From Streptomyces sp. WAC 01529 (GTDB taxonomy: Bacteria; Actinomycetota; Actinomycetes; Streptomycetales; Streptomycetaceae): a stretch of DNA of 64,000 bases. Position 1 is the first letter of the stretch; the number at the start of each line of letters is the position of its first letter. Where the stretch lies: the NCBI RefSeq assembly GCF_003945545.1, contig NZ_CP029617.1, positions 4,289,001-4,353,000 on the forward strand, in the 5' to 3' direction. The notes beneath the pieces are model-generated. The model saw only the letters and a list, made by a program, of their open reading frames with translations. It was not told where the DNA came from and did no database searches. The translations under genes were made by a program, and so were the position numbers. Of the stretch, positions 44,964 through 54,184 are shown in pieces.

Positions 44964-46247
44964 GTGCCCGCACTTGTGCTGCTCGGTGCTCAGTGGGGTG
45001 ACGAAGGCAAGGGAAAGGCCACCGACCTGCTCGGTGGCTCCGTGGACTATGTAGTGCGCTACCAGGGCGGCAACAACGCCGGCCACACGGTCGTCGTAGG
45101 CGACCAGAAGTACGCGCTGCATCTCCTCCCTTCCGGGATTCTCTCCCCGGACTGTGTCCCGGTCATCGGCAACGGAGTCGTCGTCGACCCGTCGGTCCTG
45201 CTCTCCGAGCTGAGCGGTCTGAACGAGCGCGGCGTCGACACGTCGAAGCTGCTGATCAGCGGTAACGCGCACATCATCACGCCGTACAACGTGACCGTCG
45301 ACAAGGTGACGGAACGCTTCCTCGGGAAGCGGAAGATCGGCACGACCGGGCGCGGCATCGGCCCGACGTACGCCGACAAGATCAACCGCACCGGCATCCG
45401 CGTCCAGGACCTCTACGACGAGTCGATCCTCCAGCAGAAGGTCGAAGCGGCGCTGGAGATCAAGAACCAGCTCCTCACCAAGCTCTACAACCGCCGCGCG
45501 ATCGAGGCGGAGCAGATCGTGGAGCAGCTCCTGGAGCACGGCGAGAACATCAAGCAGTACGTCGCCGACACCACCCTGATCCTCAACGACGCGCTCGACG
45601 AGGACAAGGTCGTCCTCTTCGAGGGCGGCCAGGGCACGCTCCTGGACGTGGACCACGGCACGTACCCCTTCGTCACCTCCTCGAACCCGACCGCGGGCGG
45701 CGCCTGCACGGGTACGGGCGTGGGCCCGACGAAGATCAGCCGGGTCATCGGCATCCTCAAGGCGTACACGACCCGTGTCGGCGCGGGCCCGTTCCCGACC
45801 GAGCTGTTCGACCAGGACGGCGAGGACCTGCGCCGCATCGGCGGCGAGCGCGGCGTGACCACCGGCCGTGACCGCCGCTGCGGCTGGTTCGACGCCCCGA
45901 TCGCCCGCTACGCCACCCGCGTGAACGGCCTGACGGACTTCTTCCTCACCAAGCTCGACGTCCTCACCGGCTGGGAGCAGATCCCGGTCTGCGTGGCGTA
46001 CGAGATCGACGGCAAGCGCGTCGAGGAACTCCCCTACAGCCAGACCGACTTCCACCACGCGAAGCCGATCTACGAAATGCTGCCGGGCTGGTCCGAGGAC
46101 ATCACCAAGGCCCAGACCTTCTCCGACCTGCCGAAGAACGCGCAGGGCTACGTGAAGGCCCTGGAGGAGATGTCCGGCGCCCCGATCTCCGCGATCGGCG
46201 TGGGCCCGGGGCGCACGGAGACGATCGAGATCAACTCGTTCGTCTGA
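44964..46247 (+). CDS. purA: Adenylosuccinate synthetase
   Basis: 427 residues, GTG start. Joins IMP and aspartate with GTP hydrolysis in the first step from IMP to AMP. Signature GAQWGDEGKGK with the P-loop variant and catalytic Asp at residues 8-18, the His in NAGHTVVV, GTTGRGIGPTYADKINR, EGGQGTLLDVDHGTYPFVTS and VGAGPFPTEL. Length is standard. Single gene with a following terminator. Confidence 0.98.
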   Translation: MPALVLLGAQWGDEGKGKATDLLGGSVDYVVRYQGGNNAGHTVVVGDQKYALHLLPSGILSPDCVPVIGNGVVVDPSVLLSELSGLNERGVDTSKLLISGNAHIITPYNVTVDKVTERFLGKRKIGTTGRGIGPTYADKINRTGIRVQDLYDESILQQKVEAALEIKNQLLTKLYNRRAIEAEQIVEQLLEHGENIKQYVADTTLILNDALDEDKVVLFEGGQGTLLDVDHGTYPFVTSSNPTAGGACTGTGVGPTKISRVIGILKAYTTRVGAGPFPTELFDQDGEDLRRIGGERGVTTGRDRRCGWFDAPIARYATRVNGLTDFFLTKLDVLTGWEQIPVCVAYEIDGKRVEELPYSQTDFHHAKPIYEMLPGWSEDITKAQTFSDLPKNAQGYVKALEEMSGAPISAIGVGPGRTETIEINSFV

Positions 46248-46283
46248 TCCGCCCGCCCCGGGGTCTCCGGGGTTCAGCTCACT

Positions 46284-46323
46284 CGAAGGGGTGGGTCGCG
46301 CTGGAGTGCGACCCACCCCTTCG
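46284..46323 (+). terminator. purA terminator
   Basis: Perfect 16-bp stem (46284-46299 with 46308-46323), eight-base loop, 37 bases past the stop. Confidence 0.9.
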
Positions 46324-46409
46324 GCGTCTCCGGAAGACTGCCGGACATGACAGCGACCGGCGTTACCGTGGGAGGGCATCTCCGTCATGCCCGAGCGAGG
46401 AGTAGGCCG

Positions 46410-47024
46410 ATGAGTGCGCAGCCGGTGGAGTCGAGCAGGCCGACGGTCACGTATCAGCAGCTCAGGGAATTGGCCGAGGAGTTCGAGGCCGTAGCGGAGA
46501 ACCGTGACCACGTGGCACGGGCAGACATCACGAACCAGGAGATCACCGTCCACATGATGTCTCCCTCGAAGAAGCACGGGCGCATCGTCGTCATGATCGC
46601 GCGGCAGATCGAGAATCAGGACGAGACGGCCTTCACGTCCGCCGAATGCCGGGTCGACCACCCCGGCCTCGGCATGTGCCGGACCGCTGACCTGCTCGTC
46701 ATGGAGCAGGAGGCTTACGAGCGCGAAGCCGACGACGACTTCGCGGTGTTCGCCCCCGATGCCTCGGTCGCCTTCGAGGTGGTGTCGCCCTCCAACCCGA
46801 GCAACGACCACGTCACCAAACTCCGCGACTACCCCCGCATGGGCATCCCCGTCTACGTGATCGTGGACCCCCGGGACGGCACGATCACGGTCCACTCCGG
46901 CCCGGACACCTCCGCCGGAGAGCCCTCCTACGCGGACACCCCGCGCCGCTACAAGTTCGGCGACACCGTCGAGGTGGGCCGGTGGACGCTCGAAACCGAC
47001 GGGTTCCCCCGCTACCGCTGCTGA
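46410..47024 (+). CDS. Uma2 family protein (PD-(D/E)XK nuclease-like, DUF820)
   Basis: 204 residues from ATG 46410 with GGAG ten bases upstream. Restriction-endonuclease-like fold of the Uma2 group: HGRIVVMIARQIENQ, the acid in RTADLLVM, the catalytic core VAFEVVSPSNPSNDHVTKLR and YPRMGIPVYVIVDPRDG. These are abundant in Streptomyces and cyanobacteria, often in several copies; nuclease activity is assumed from the fold and their biological role is not settled. Convergent with the PstS-like gene. Confidence 0.88.
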   Translation: MSAQPVESSRPTVTYQQLRELAEEFEAVAENRDHVARADITNQEITVHMMSPSKKHGRIVVMIARQIENQDETAFTSAECRVDHPGLGMCRTADLLVMEQEAYEREADDDFAVFAPDASVAFEVVSPSNPSNDHVTKLRDYPRMGIPVYVIVDPRDGTITVHSGPDTSAGEPSYADTPRRYKFGDTVEVGRWTLETDGFPRYRC

Positions 47025-47043
47025 CCGCCCCGCCGGACAGGCC

Positions 47044-48636
47044 CTAAGCGTCGTCCCCGCAGATCCGCAGCCCCTCCGGCGTCGCGCACGGGAGGTGGCC
47101 GTGGGTGCGGATGACGTCCAGGCCGGTGCCGCGGGCGTAGGCGAGGAAGCTGGAGGCCAGGGAGTCGGCGGGGGGCCGGCCGTAGGTGTAGGCGTACTCG
47201 ATCTCGCGGTAGGGGTAGCCGCTCTTGTCCAGCCCCTCGACGGACGGCTCGTGGCCGTCGAGGTTGAGGCGGTGCAGGCCCTCTAGGCCCGCGGCGGAAC
47301 GCAGTTCGCTGTAGCCGATGGCGCCGGGGATGCGGCCGACGGCGTCCAGGACCTGGTCGGTGGAGTCCAGCTCGCAGCGCGTGACGGGCACGGACGGGTC
47401 ATCCCTGCTCAGGCAGTCGTTCGACGAGGCCTTGATCTCGAACGCGCCGCCGAGGACCCGGCGTTGGAGCGTGTCGCGTGTGCCCGAGCTTGAGCCGCGG
47501 CTGACCAGGACGACCGGCAGGTCGGGGCCGCCGAGCTGCTTCCAGTTGCGTACGTCGCCACGGTAGAGGCGGCGTACCTCGGGCCGGGTCAGATTGCGTA
47601 TCCGTACGCGGTCGTTGAGGACCAGCGCGAAGACGGAGACCGCCACCCGCGTCTCCGCCAGACGCGGGAAGCCGTCGGACTTGGGCCCGTCGGAGAAGGT
47701 GAGGAGGGGCGGGGAGCCCTGCCCGCCCGTACGGCCCGCGCCCGTACGGCCCGCGCCCGTACGGCCCTCGCCCGCACCGCTCCCGCCCGACTTCTTCCCC
47801 TCGTCGTCCAGTTCGCGTATGCCCGCCGCGCTGCCGTGCGCGGCGACCGTGATGTCGGAGCCCGGGCAGTCCTTCTCGTACTTGTCCGCCAACTCCTCGG
47901 CGACCGGCGCGAACGCCGTCGAGCCGAGCACCGTCAGCTCGCCCGTCGCACACTCGATGGGCGGCGGGCTCGCGTCCCGCAGCACGATGATCGAGGCCAG
48001 CGCGGTGACGGAGAGCGTGAGCAGGACGGTCAACAGCTGTGCGGGCCGGGAGAAGAGCGGCGGTTTGTCGTCGGGGGTCGTCGAGCGGTTGGGCCGCACC
48101 TCACCCGCCTGGATGCCGCCGGACATGGTGACCTCGCCGCCGACGGGCCCGCCGGTGAGCAGCACGAGGAGCTTGTAGTGCTGACCCCGGTTGAGCGGGA
48201 CGCGCGGGATGTGCAGCGTGCTCCCCTCGTACCGCAGGCCCGCGCCCGCAGTGAAGTGCTCCATGAGGGGGTCGGCACCGGTCGGCGCGGTCACCGCGAG
48301 GCCGCGGATGGTGCGGCCGGTGAAGACGGCGGTGAGTCCGTGCAGGGCGCGGCCGGTGTAGTCGGCGTCGGTGATGGACTGCGAGCCGTCGTTCTCGACG
48401 CGGAGCAGGACGAGCGTGGCGTCGGACATCTCGGGGGTCTCGTCGAAGAGGCCGAGGCGCGCGTTGGCGCCGCCCGTACGGACGTTGTCCCCTATGGCCG
48501 TGTCCATCTGGACGCGGTAGCCGACGCGTTTGCGGCGCGGCACCCGGCGTTCGTACCAGAGCGCCCCGACGGTGGCGAGCAGGCCGAGGGCGGCCGTGAG
48601 CACGGCGATGGTGTTCTCGGTGCTCAACCAGTCCAT
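47044..48636 (-). CDS. Membrane-anchored PstS-like substrate-binding protein
   Basis: 530 residues. A hydrophobic segment at 8-26 (NTIAVLTAALGLLATVGALW), a 170-residue domain with beta-rich character, a second membrane helix near 205-225 (LLTVLLTLSVTALASIIVLR), then a phosphate-binding-protein-like domain (ELTVLGSTAFAPVAEELADK, RGSSSGTRDTLQRRVLGG, GAIGYSELRSA). The binding domain should be outside the cell. No PstCAB transport genes adjoin it, so it may sense rather than import its ligand. A DNA repeat encodes (GAGRT)n at about 300. Lies 135 bp downstream of a Ser/Thr kinase gene on the same strand. Confidence 0.82.
   Translation of the reverse strand: MDWLSTENTIAVLTAALGLLATVGALWYERRVPRRKRVGYRVQMDTAIGDNVRTGGANARLGLFDETPEMSDATLVLLRVENDGSQSITDADYTGRALHGLTAVFTGRTIRGLAVTAPTGADPLMEHFTAGAGLRYEGSTLHIPRVPLNRGQHYKLLVLLTGGPVGGEVTMSGGIQAGEVRPNRSTTPDDKPPLFSRPAQLLTVLLTLSVTALASIIVLRDASPPPIECATGELTVLGSTAFAPVAEELADKYEKDCPGSDITVAAHGSAAGIRELDDEGKKSGGSGAGEGRTGAGRTGAGRTGGQGSPPLLTFSDGPKSDGFPRLAETRVAVSVFALVLNDRVRIRNLTRPEVRRLYRGDVRNWKQLGGPDLPVVLVSRGSSSGTRDTLQRRVLGGAFEIKASSNDCLSRDDPSVPVTRCELDSTDQVLDAVGRIPGAIGYSELRSAAGLEGLHRLNLDGHEPSVEGLDKSGYPYREIEYAYTYGRPPADSLASSFLAYARGTGLDVIRTHGHLPCATPEGLRICGDDA
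47724..47769 (-). repeat. 15-bp in-frame tandem repeat within the PstS-like gene
   Basis: Three consecutive copies of a GCCCGTACGGCCCGC-type unit, the last with one change. On the coding strand they give GAGRT repeats in the linker of the binding domain. Copy-number change would alter linker length without a frameshift. Confidence 0.75.
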
Positions 48637-48771
48637 GGGCGGTGACGGTAGGCGGCCCGTGGGGGGCGCGGGCCGCCTTCGCCGTCCTGTCGGATGCTGT
48701 TCGCCGGCGGTTCAGACCGACGTACGCGGATCCGGCGCGGGGGCGGGCCGGCGGGGCCGTCCGGCGCGGGG

Positions 48772-50778
48772 TCAGCCCGACCTGGTGTACGTCAGCTCGC
48801 CCGTGCCGTCCGTGTTCGCGCGGCGCAGCTTGCCGTTGCCGAGGATCGTCACGACGCTCGCCTTGCCGGGTGTGCAGGCCGACATGGGCTCGCCGACCGT
48901 GACGTCGGTCGGGCCGATGTGCAGCCGCTCGTCGGACGCGGACTCCAGCTTGCCCTCGAAGACGCAGCGGTACGTGCCGCCGTCCTCCGTCGGGCCCTCG
49001 GCTATCAGCGACAGGGCCGTCTCGCCGGTCTCGCCCTGCTGGAGGGTGAGGCGGCGTGTGTGGTGGCCGTGCTGGTTGTCGAGGCCGCCGGACCACGTGC
49101 CCAGGTACTTGTCCGGCACCGTGCCCTCGTCCTCGGTGGGCGTCGGGTCCGGGCTCGTCGGGTCCACGGGCGGCGAGCTGGTGCCGGGGGTGCGCGGGGC
49201 GCTGCTCGTGGGGCTCTTGGCGTCGTCGCCCCGCTTCGTCTCGTCGCCGTCGCCGTTCATGACGGCGTAGACGGTGCCGCCCGCTCCGATGGCCACTATC
49301 AACGCGACGACGATCAGCGCCGCCGTCGCACGGCCGCTGCGGGGCGGCGGTTCGGGCGACGGGGTGGGCATGGGGGTGTACATGCCGGGGCCGTAGGGGG
49401 GAGTGGGGCCGTAGCCGGGCGGGGGCTGGTGGGGGTAGCCGTACGCGGCGGGCTGGGGGTGCTGCTGCGGGTGCTGGGGATAGCCGTACGAGGGGGCGCC
49501 CGGCGGCGGCGTGGGCGGCGGGGCCTGGCGGGACACCATGGTGGGGAGGTGGTCGAGCGGGGCGGCGCCGGGTGAGCCGGGGGGAGGGGGAGTCTCCCCG
49601 CCTCCGGGGGCGACCGGAGCGGCCGCTCCGGGGGCAGGCGCGCCCGCGCTCGCGGCCGCCGCTTCGGGGGAGGCGGCCGCGGGACTCTCCGAGGGCCCAC
49701 CTGCGGGGCTCGCGTCCGAGGGGCTCGCGTCCGAGGGGCCGTTGGCTCTCGCACCGGCCCCGCCCTCGGCACCCGCACCCGCAGCTCCCACGGCACCGGC
49801 GGCACCGGCGACTCCTACGGCACCCGCCGCGTCCGCCGTACCCGCGCCCGGCTCATCCGGATCCTCCGCGTCCAGCAACTGCACCGCGTGCCGCCCCAAC
49901 TGGGCGACGAGCGCCCCCGGCAGCCAGGGGTCGAGCGTGGTGCCCCCGGCGCTGAGGGTGTCCTGCGCGCCCGTCCGCTCCAGGACGTCGTCGAGGGAGG
50001 GCCGTGACGCGGGGTCCTTGCGCAGGCACAGCGCGATCAGCTCGGCCAGGTTCTCCGGGAGCCCCGTCAGGTCCGGCTCCTCCTGCGCGATGCGGAACAT
50101 CAGGGCGTGCACCCCGCTGTTGGCCGTACCGAAGGGCAGCGCGCCGGACGCCGCGTACGCCAGGACGGAGCCGAGGCAGAACACGTCGCACGCCGGGGTG
50201 ATGCGGTCCCCGCGCACCTGTTCGGGCGCCATGAAGCCGGGCGAGCCGACGAGCGCGCCGGTGCGGGTGAGGCCGCCGTCGGTGACCGTCTCCAGGGCGC
50301 GGGCGATGCCGAAGTCGATGACGCGCGGGCCGTCGATCGTGACCAGCACGTTCGACGGCTTGAGGTCGCGGTGGACGATGCCCGCCGCGTGGATGTCCTT
50401 GAGGGCGTTGGCGAGCCCGGCCCCGAGGATGTTCACCGAACGCTCGGGCAGCGGGCCGTGGTCGCGCGAGACGACGGTCTGGAGCGAGGGCCCGGCCACG
50501 TACCCCGTGGCGACCCACGGGATCGCCGCCTCGGTGTCCGCGTCCAGGACGGGCGCCGTCCACGCGCCGCCGACCCGCCGCGCGGCCTGCACCTCCTGCC
50601 GGAAGCGGTTCCTGAACTCGTCCTGTTCGGCCAGCTCCTGGCGGACCAGTTTGACCGCGACCGTACGCCCCCTGCCGGACCGCGCGAGGTACACCTGCCC
50701 CATGCCGCCCGCACCGAGCCGCGCCAGCAGCCGATACGCGCCGATCCGCTGTGGATCTCCGGGCCCGAGCTTTTCCAT
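48772..50778 (-). CDS. Ser/Thr protein kinase with extracellular C-terminal domain
   Basis: 668 residues from ATG 50778, preferred to ATG 50799 because GGGGGAGG lies 11 bases upstream. Kinase domain (13-265) is complete: LGAGGMGQVYLAR, Lys in VAVKLVRQ, catalytic HRDLKPSNVL, VIDFGIARAL, and APEQVRGD. Then a Pro/Ala/Gly-rich low-complexity stretch of about 200 residues, a membrane helix near 483-506 (AALIVVALIVAIGAGGTVYA) and an outer beta-rich domain (YLGTWSGGLDNQHGHHTRRL). It is a Hanks-type receptor kinase without PASTA repeats. The PstS-like gene downstream is a possible partner. Confidence 0.92.
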   Translation of the reverse strand: MEKLGPGDPQRIGAYRLLARLGAGGMGQVYLARSGRGRTVAVKLVRQELAEQDEFRNRFRQEVQAARRVGGAWTAPVLDADTEAAIPWVATGYVAGPSLQTVVSRDHGPLPERSVNILGAGLANALKDIHAAGIVHRDLKPSNVLVTIDGPRVIDFGIARALETVTDGGLTRTGALVGSPGFMAPEQVRGDRITPACDVFCLGSVLAYAASGALPFGTANSGVHALMFRIAQEEPDLTGLPENLAELIALCLRKDPASRPSLDDVLERTGAQDTLSAGGTTLDPWLPGALVAQLGRHAVQLLDAEDPDEPGAGTADAAGAVGVAGAAGAVGAAGAGAEGGAGARANGPSDASPSDASPAGGPSESPAAASPEAAAASAGAPAPGAAAPVAPGGGETPPPPGSPGAAPLDHLPTMVSRQAPPPTPPPGAPSYGYPQHPQQHPQPAAYGYPHQPPPGYGPTPPYGPGMYTPMPTPSPEPPPRSGRATAALIVVALIVAIGAGGTVYAVMNGDGDETKRGDDAKSPTSSAPRTPGTSSPPVDPTSPDPTPTEDEGTVPDKYLGTWSGGLDNQHGHHTRRLTLQQGETGETALSLIAEGPTEDGGTYRCVFEGKLESASDERLHIGPTDVTVGEPMSACTPGKASVVTILGNGKLRRANTDGTGELTYTRSG

Positions 50779-50857
50779 CGCGGCACCGACCTCCCCCATT
50801 GGTGTGCAACAGGGTGAGGATAGTGCGGAGCTGGGACAGCGTGGCCCGCCCCGCCCT

Positions 50858-51403
50858 CTACGGTTCCGTAACGGGTTCCGCCACCGCTTCCGGATCCGGG
50901 GCGGAGAGCGCGTCCAGGACCTCGGACAGGCGTTCCAACGAGCGTACGGTCGCGGCGAGTTCGGCCTCGCCGAGCATCGTCGAGAGCCATCCGGCCAGCT
51001 CCGCGTGGCCCGGTTCGATCTTCGCCACCGCCGCCCTGCCGCCGGCCGTGGGGCGCAGCAGCTTGGCGCGGCGGTGCGCGGGGTTCGGCACGTACTCGGC
51101 GAGGCCCTCGCGCACGAGGAGGTCCGCCACGCGCTGCACGCTCTGCCGGGTGATCCCCATCGCGCGGGCGATCCCCGCCACCGGCAGCGGCTCGCGCAGC
51201 ACGGCGCCGAGCACCTGCCACCAGGCGGCGGTGAGCCCGGCGGGCCTTGCCAGCTCCTCGGAGCGGGCGAGGAACTGCCCGTTCAGCCGGAAGACGGTCA
51301 GCGCCGCCCGACTGAGCAGCTCCTGCGGGTCCCGGTGTGCGGACCCGGCCTGGTCGTGGCGGGCGGCGGCGGAAGCCGGGTCACGGCGTGCGGAGTCGGT
51401 CAT
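50858..51403 (-). CDS. MarR-family transcriptional regulator
   Basis: 181 residues. Winged helix with WWQVLGAVLREPLPVAGIAR, the recognition helix MGITRQSVQRVADLLVREGL and the wing YVPNPAHRRAKLLRPT. Thirteen bases after the DJ-1 gene on the same strand, so in one transcript with it; probably controls that promoter, which carries a dyad and direct repeats. Confidence 0.9.
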   Translation of the reverse strand: MTDSARRDPASAAARHDQAGSAHRDPQELLSRAALTVFRLNGQFLARSEELARPAGLTAAWWQVLGAVLREPLPVAGIARAMGITRQSVQRVADLLVREGLAEYVPNPAHRRAKLLRPTAGGRAAVAKIEPGHAELAGWLSTMLGEAELAATVRSLERLSEVLDALSAPDPEAVAEPVTEP

Positions 51404-51416
51404 CGTCCCGCCCCGC

Positions 51417-52013
51417 TCACGAGTTCAGCGTCTCGTACGCCGCCGGGTCCGAGTCGTGGAAGAGGCGGTACCAGGCGTCGAGCTTCTCGCCCTCGAAGAC
51501 GTCACCGAGCCGCCCGAAGACCTCCCGCGCGAACGCGACCGGCTCGGTCGGGCCCGCCGTGATCAGGTCGCCGTCGGTGACCGCGTCCGCCTCGACATAC
51601 CGCTCGCCGCCCCTGTAGCCGGAGGCCGCCAGATACATCGCCGCGCCGCTGGTGTGCGCCCGCTCGTCGAGCAGCCCCTCGCGGGCGAGCCCCGCCGTGG
51701 CCCCGCAGATCGCGGCGACCGGCACCCCCGCGTCGAGGAAGGTGCGGGCCGTGCGGGCGAAGGGCGCGAGGTCGTCGCTCGTGTCCCAGAGGTCGGCGCC
51801 CGGCAGGATCAGCAACGAGCTGTCCTCGGGCCGCAGTTCGGCGAGCGACAGGGCGGGCTGGACGCACAGGCCGCCGATGGAGGTGACCGGGGCGGCCGAG
51901 GGGCCGACCGTGCGGATCTCGTGGCCGACGCGGGCGAGCCACGCCGTGGTGTGGCCGGTCTCCCAGTCGGCGAAGGTGTCGTAGACGGCGAGGTGTACGG
52001 GCTTGCGGGACAT
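51417..52013 (-). CDS. DJ-1/PfpI family protein
   Basis: 198 residues from ATG 52013 with GGAGG seven bases upstream. Class I glutamine-amidotransferase-like fold with the nucleophile elbow AAICGATAGLAREGLL (Cys) and the early acid in YDTFADWE. Members act as glyoxalases, chaperones or amidases; which one applies cannot be seen. Upstream region holds repeated TTGACAGCAT elements. Confidence 0.9.
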   Translation of the reverse strand: MSRKPVHLAVYDTFADWETGHTTAWLARVGHEIRTVGPSAAPVTSIGGLCVQPALSLAELRPEDSSLLILPGADLWDTSDDLAPFARTARTFLDAGVPVAAICGATAGLAREGLLDERAHTSGAAMYLAASGYRGGERYVEADAVTDGDLITAGPTEPVAFAREVFGRLGDVFEGEKLDAWYRLFHDSDPAAYETLNS

Positions 52014-52080
52014 CAGGGCCTCCGTTGGCTGCGTGTCGTGCGCTGTGTGCGACTGCGTGCCGTGCTCTGCGTACGTAAGT

Positions 52081-52109
52081 ATGCTGTCAAAACGACAACA
52101 TGCTGTCAA
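52081..52109 (-). promoter_or_regulatory. Promoter/operator of the DJ-1-MarR operon
   Basis: ATGCTGTCAA occurs at 52081-52090 and 52100-52109; on the coding strand each gives a TTGACA -35-like hexamer. Between them GACAACATGCTGTC (52094-52107) is an imperfect dyad. The layout suits binding by the MarR protein encoded in the same operon. Confidence 0.5.
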
Positions 52110-52196
52110 GAGGTGGGAGCGAACCTTGCCGCGCCGGCTCACCCCACTGGGCGCTCCCCGCTTTCGTGGAGGCGGGGGTGGGCGGAGGTTGGGCGC

Positions 52197-52535
52197 ATGA
52201 ACACCACACTCAAAGCAGCGTTCGTCTCCGGCGTCCTGGTCCTCGCGGCTCTCGGCGCGGCCGGTGCGGCGCAGGCCGACGCACCCCTGGACCCGGCTCC
52301 CCCGGCCGCCGACAACGGCGCCGCGAACGGCATCGGCTTGCCCTCCGTCGGCACCCTGCCCGCCACCGGCCTGCCCGCCAATGGCCTGGCCGACCCCGGC
52401 GGCGCCACCAACGGAGTGGCCCAGCCCCCCAACGGCCTGCCCCTTGCCCATACCGCGCCCCTCACCGACCTGCTCCCCAAAACCCCGCCCACCAACGCCC
52501 AGCTCCCCGTCGGGGGCCTGCCGACCCAGCCCTAG
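52197..52535 (+). CDS. Small exported Pro/Gly/Asn-rich protein
   Basis: 112 residues with a clear signal peptide (MNTTLKAAFVSGVLVLAALG, cleavage AQA-DAPLD). The mature 85 residues lack charge and consist of loose repeats of LPxxGLPANGLAxPGG and NGVAQPPNGLPLA type, with no cysteine. I know no family. It may be a cell-wall or spore-surface component. Good GGAGG site and own terminator support expression. Confidence 0.75.
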   Translation: MNTTLKAAFVSGVLVLAALGAAGAAQADAPLDPAPPAADNGAANGIGLPSVGTLPATGLPANGLADPGGATNGVAQPPNGLPLAHTAPLTDLLPKTPPTNAQLPVGGLPTQP

Positions 52536-52551
52536 GGACAGGCTCTCCCCT

Positions 52552-52581
52552 GAGATGGCCCCGCCCCGGCGGGGCCATCTC
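52552..52581 (+). terminator. Terminator after the exported protein gene
   Basis: GAGATGGCCCCGCC at 52552-52565 pairs with 52568-52581, about 13 bp with a tight loop, 17 bases past the stop. Confidence 0.82.
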
Positions 52582-52670
52582 CATGCCCGCTCCATGGCCG
52601 GCGCCCACCCGCGCAGCCCTTAACGCCCGGCAGAGGCGCCCTTAACCCGCCGGTCCCTAGCGTCCCGGCC

Positions 52671-53327
52671 ATGGACAGCACACTGAACCTCAGCGCCCTC
52701 GGCGCCCACCTGGGCCTCGACCTGGCCGCCGTCGCGCTCCTGACCTTCGGCGTCTTCTATCCCCGGCACCACAGGCGCGAGCTGGTCCCCGCGTACCTCG
52801 CCCTGAACGTCGCGCTGTTCGCCGTGGTCGCCGGGCTCGGGACCGTCGGCGGCGACGGCGGGCTCGCGCTCGGGTTCGGGCTCTTCGGGGTGCTCTCCAT
52901 CGTGCGGCTGCGCTCCGACGCGCTCCAGCACCAGGAGGTCGCGTACTACTTCATCACCCTCGTACTCGGCCTGCTCTGCGGCCTTCCCGCGCTCAGCCTG
53001 CCGGTGGCGGCGCTGCTCTCCGGCGTACTGCTCGTCGTGATGTACGGCGCCGACCACCCGCGGCTCTTCGCGCGCGACCGGCGCGCGGTCGTCACGCTCG
53101 ACGCCGTCTACCGCGAGGAGGGCGCGCTCCGGGCCGAGCTGGCGCGGCGCCTGGGGGAGCCGCTGGGATGGACCGTCCAGGAGGTGGATTACGTACGCGA
53201 CCTCATGGTCCTGGAAGTCCGCTTCCGTCAGCCGGAACCTTCGCGGCGGCGTGGGGAGTTGACGATACGACGACGCACGACCCGGTCCCGCACGATCGCC
53301 CCCAGCCACCCGAAGGAGACCGTGTGA
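52671..53327 (+). CDS. DUF4956 family membrane protein
   Basis: 218 residues. Four hydrophobic segments in the first 125 (LDLAAVALLTFGVFYP, ALNVALFAVVAGLGTV, VAYYFITLVLGLLCGLPALS, VAALLSGVLLVVMYG) with GLFGVLSIVRLRSDALQHQE between, the DUF4956 hallmark, and a basic cytosolic tail. This family is regularly found beside VTC-domain proteins. Its stop overlaps the start of such a gene here (GTGA), so both act together, probably at the membrane in polyphosphate synthesis. Confidence 0.87.
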   Translation: MDSTLNLSALGAHLGLDLAAVALLTFGVFYPRHHRRELVPAYLALNVALFAVVAGLGTVGGDGGLALGFGLFGVLSIVRLRSDALQHQEVAYYFITLVLGLLCGLPALSLPVAALLSGVLLVVMYGADHPRLFARDRRAVVTLDAVYREEGALRAELARRLGEPLGWTVQEVDYVRDLMVLEVRFRQPEPSRRRGELTIRRRTTRSRTIAPSHPKETV

Positions 53328-54184
53328 ACCCCGCCGTACGCGCCATCGGCCGCGCCGCGCTCGCCGCGCACCCCATCGCGCTGGACGAGGTGAACGCCCG
53401 GGCGGAGCTGCTCGCCCGCTTCGACAACAGCTATCTCGTGCCCGTGGAGATCTTCGAGGACCTCGCCGCGCTGCTGACCGACCCCCGCAGGGCCCATGGC
53501 CCCTTCCGGGCGCTCAGCATCGGCGGCAAGCGGTGGTTCCGGTACCACTCGACGTACTACGACACCCCTGACCTGGAGACCTTCCACGACCACCGGCAGG
53601 GCAGGCGGCTGCGCTACCGCATACGTGAGCGGGTCTACCAGGACAGCGGCGAGCGGCAGTTCGAGATCAAGCTGAAGAGCGGGCGGGGCGAGACCATCAA
53701 GCACCGGCAGCGTCTCGAAGGCGGCGACCACGCCCTGGACGGGGCGCGGCAGGACTTCCTCGCCGGGGTGCTGCGCGGGTCGTACGGCATCGAGGCCCCG
53801 GAGGGCCTCACCGCCTCGCTCGTGACCGACTACCAGCGGGCGACCTTCGTGGCGGACGGGCAGCGCGTCACGTGCGACGCGGGGCTGGTCGTGCGGGACA
53901 CCGCGACGGGGCGGACGGCGGCCGCCGACAGCGGGCTCGTCCTCGTCGAGACGAAGACCAAGGGGCAGCTGACCGAGGCCGACCGCGTGCTGCACCGGTT
54001 CGGGGTGCGGGCCGCGGAGTTCACCAAGTACTGCGGGGGGTATGCGGCGGTCCGGCCCGAGCTGGGGATCAACCGGTGGGCGCGGGCGGTGCGGACGGCG
54101 TTTCCCCGGTCGGCGTTTCCCCGGGGGGCGGGGCCCCTCCCTCTCGGGACGGGGTTCCCTCGCGGGGCGCGGGCGGGAACGTGA
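53324..54184 (+). CDS. VTC domain-containing protein (polyphosphate polymerase-like)
   Basis: 286 residues, GTG start, GAAGGAG upstream. The VTC catalytic tunnel shows as RFDNSYLVP, YHSTYYDTPDLETF, RRLRYRIRERVY, FEIKLKSGRGETIKHR and LVLVETKTKG, the basic and acidic strands that bind triphosphate and metal. In yeast Vtc4 this domain makes polyphosphate from ATP; the bacterial role is inferred. The last 30 residues are low-complexity (AFPRSAFPRGAGPLPLG) and lie in the 116 bp that overlap the convergent kinase gene. Confidence 0.87.
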   Translation: MNPAVRAIGRAALAAHPIALDEVNARAELLARFDNSYLVPVEIFEDLAALLTDPRRAHGPFRALSIGGKRWFRYHSTYYDTPDLETFHDHRQGRRLRYRIRERVYQDSGERQFEIKLKSGRGETIKHRQRLEGGDHALDGARQDFLAGVLRGSYGIEAPEGLTASLVTDYQRATFVADGQRVTCDAGLVVRDTATGRTAAADSGLVLVETKTKGQLTEADRVLHRFGVRAAEFTKYCGGYAAVRPELGINRWARAVRTAFPRSAFPRGAGPLPLGTGFPRGARAGT

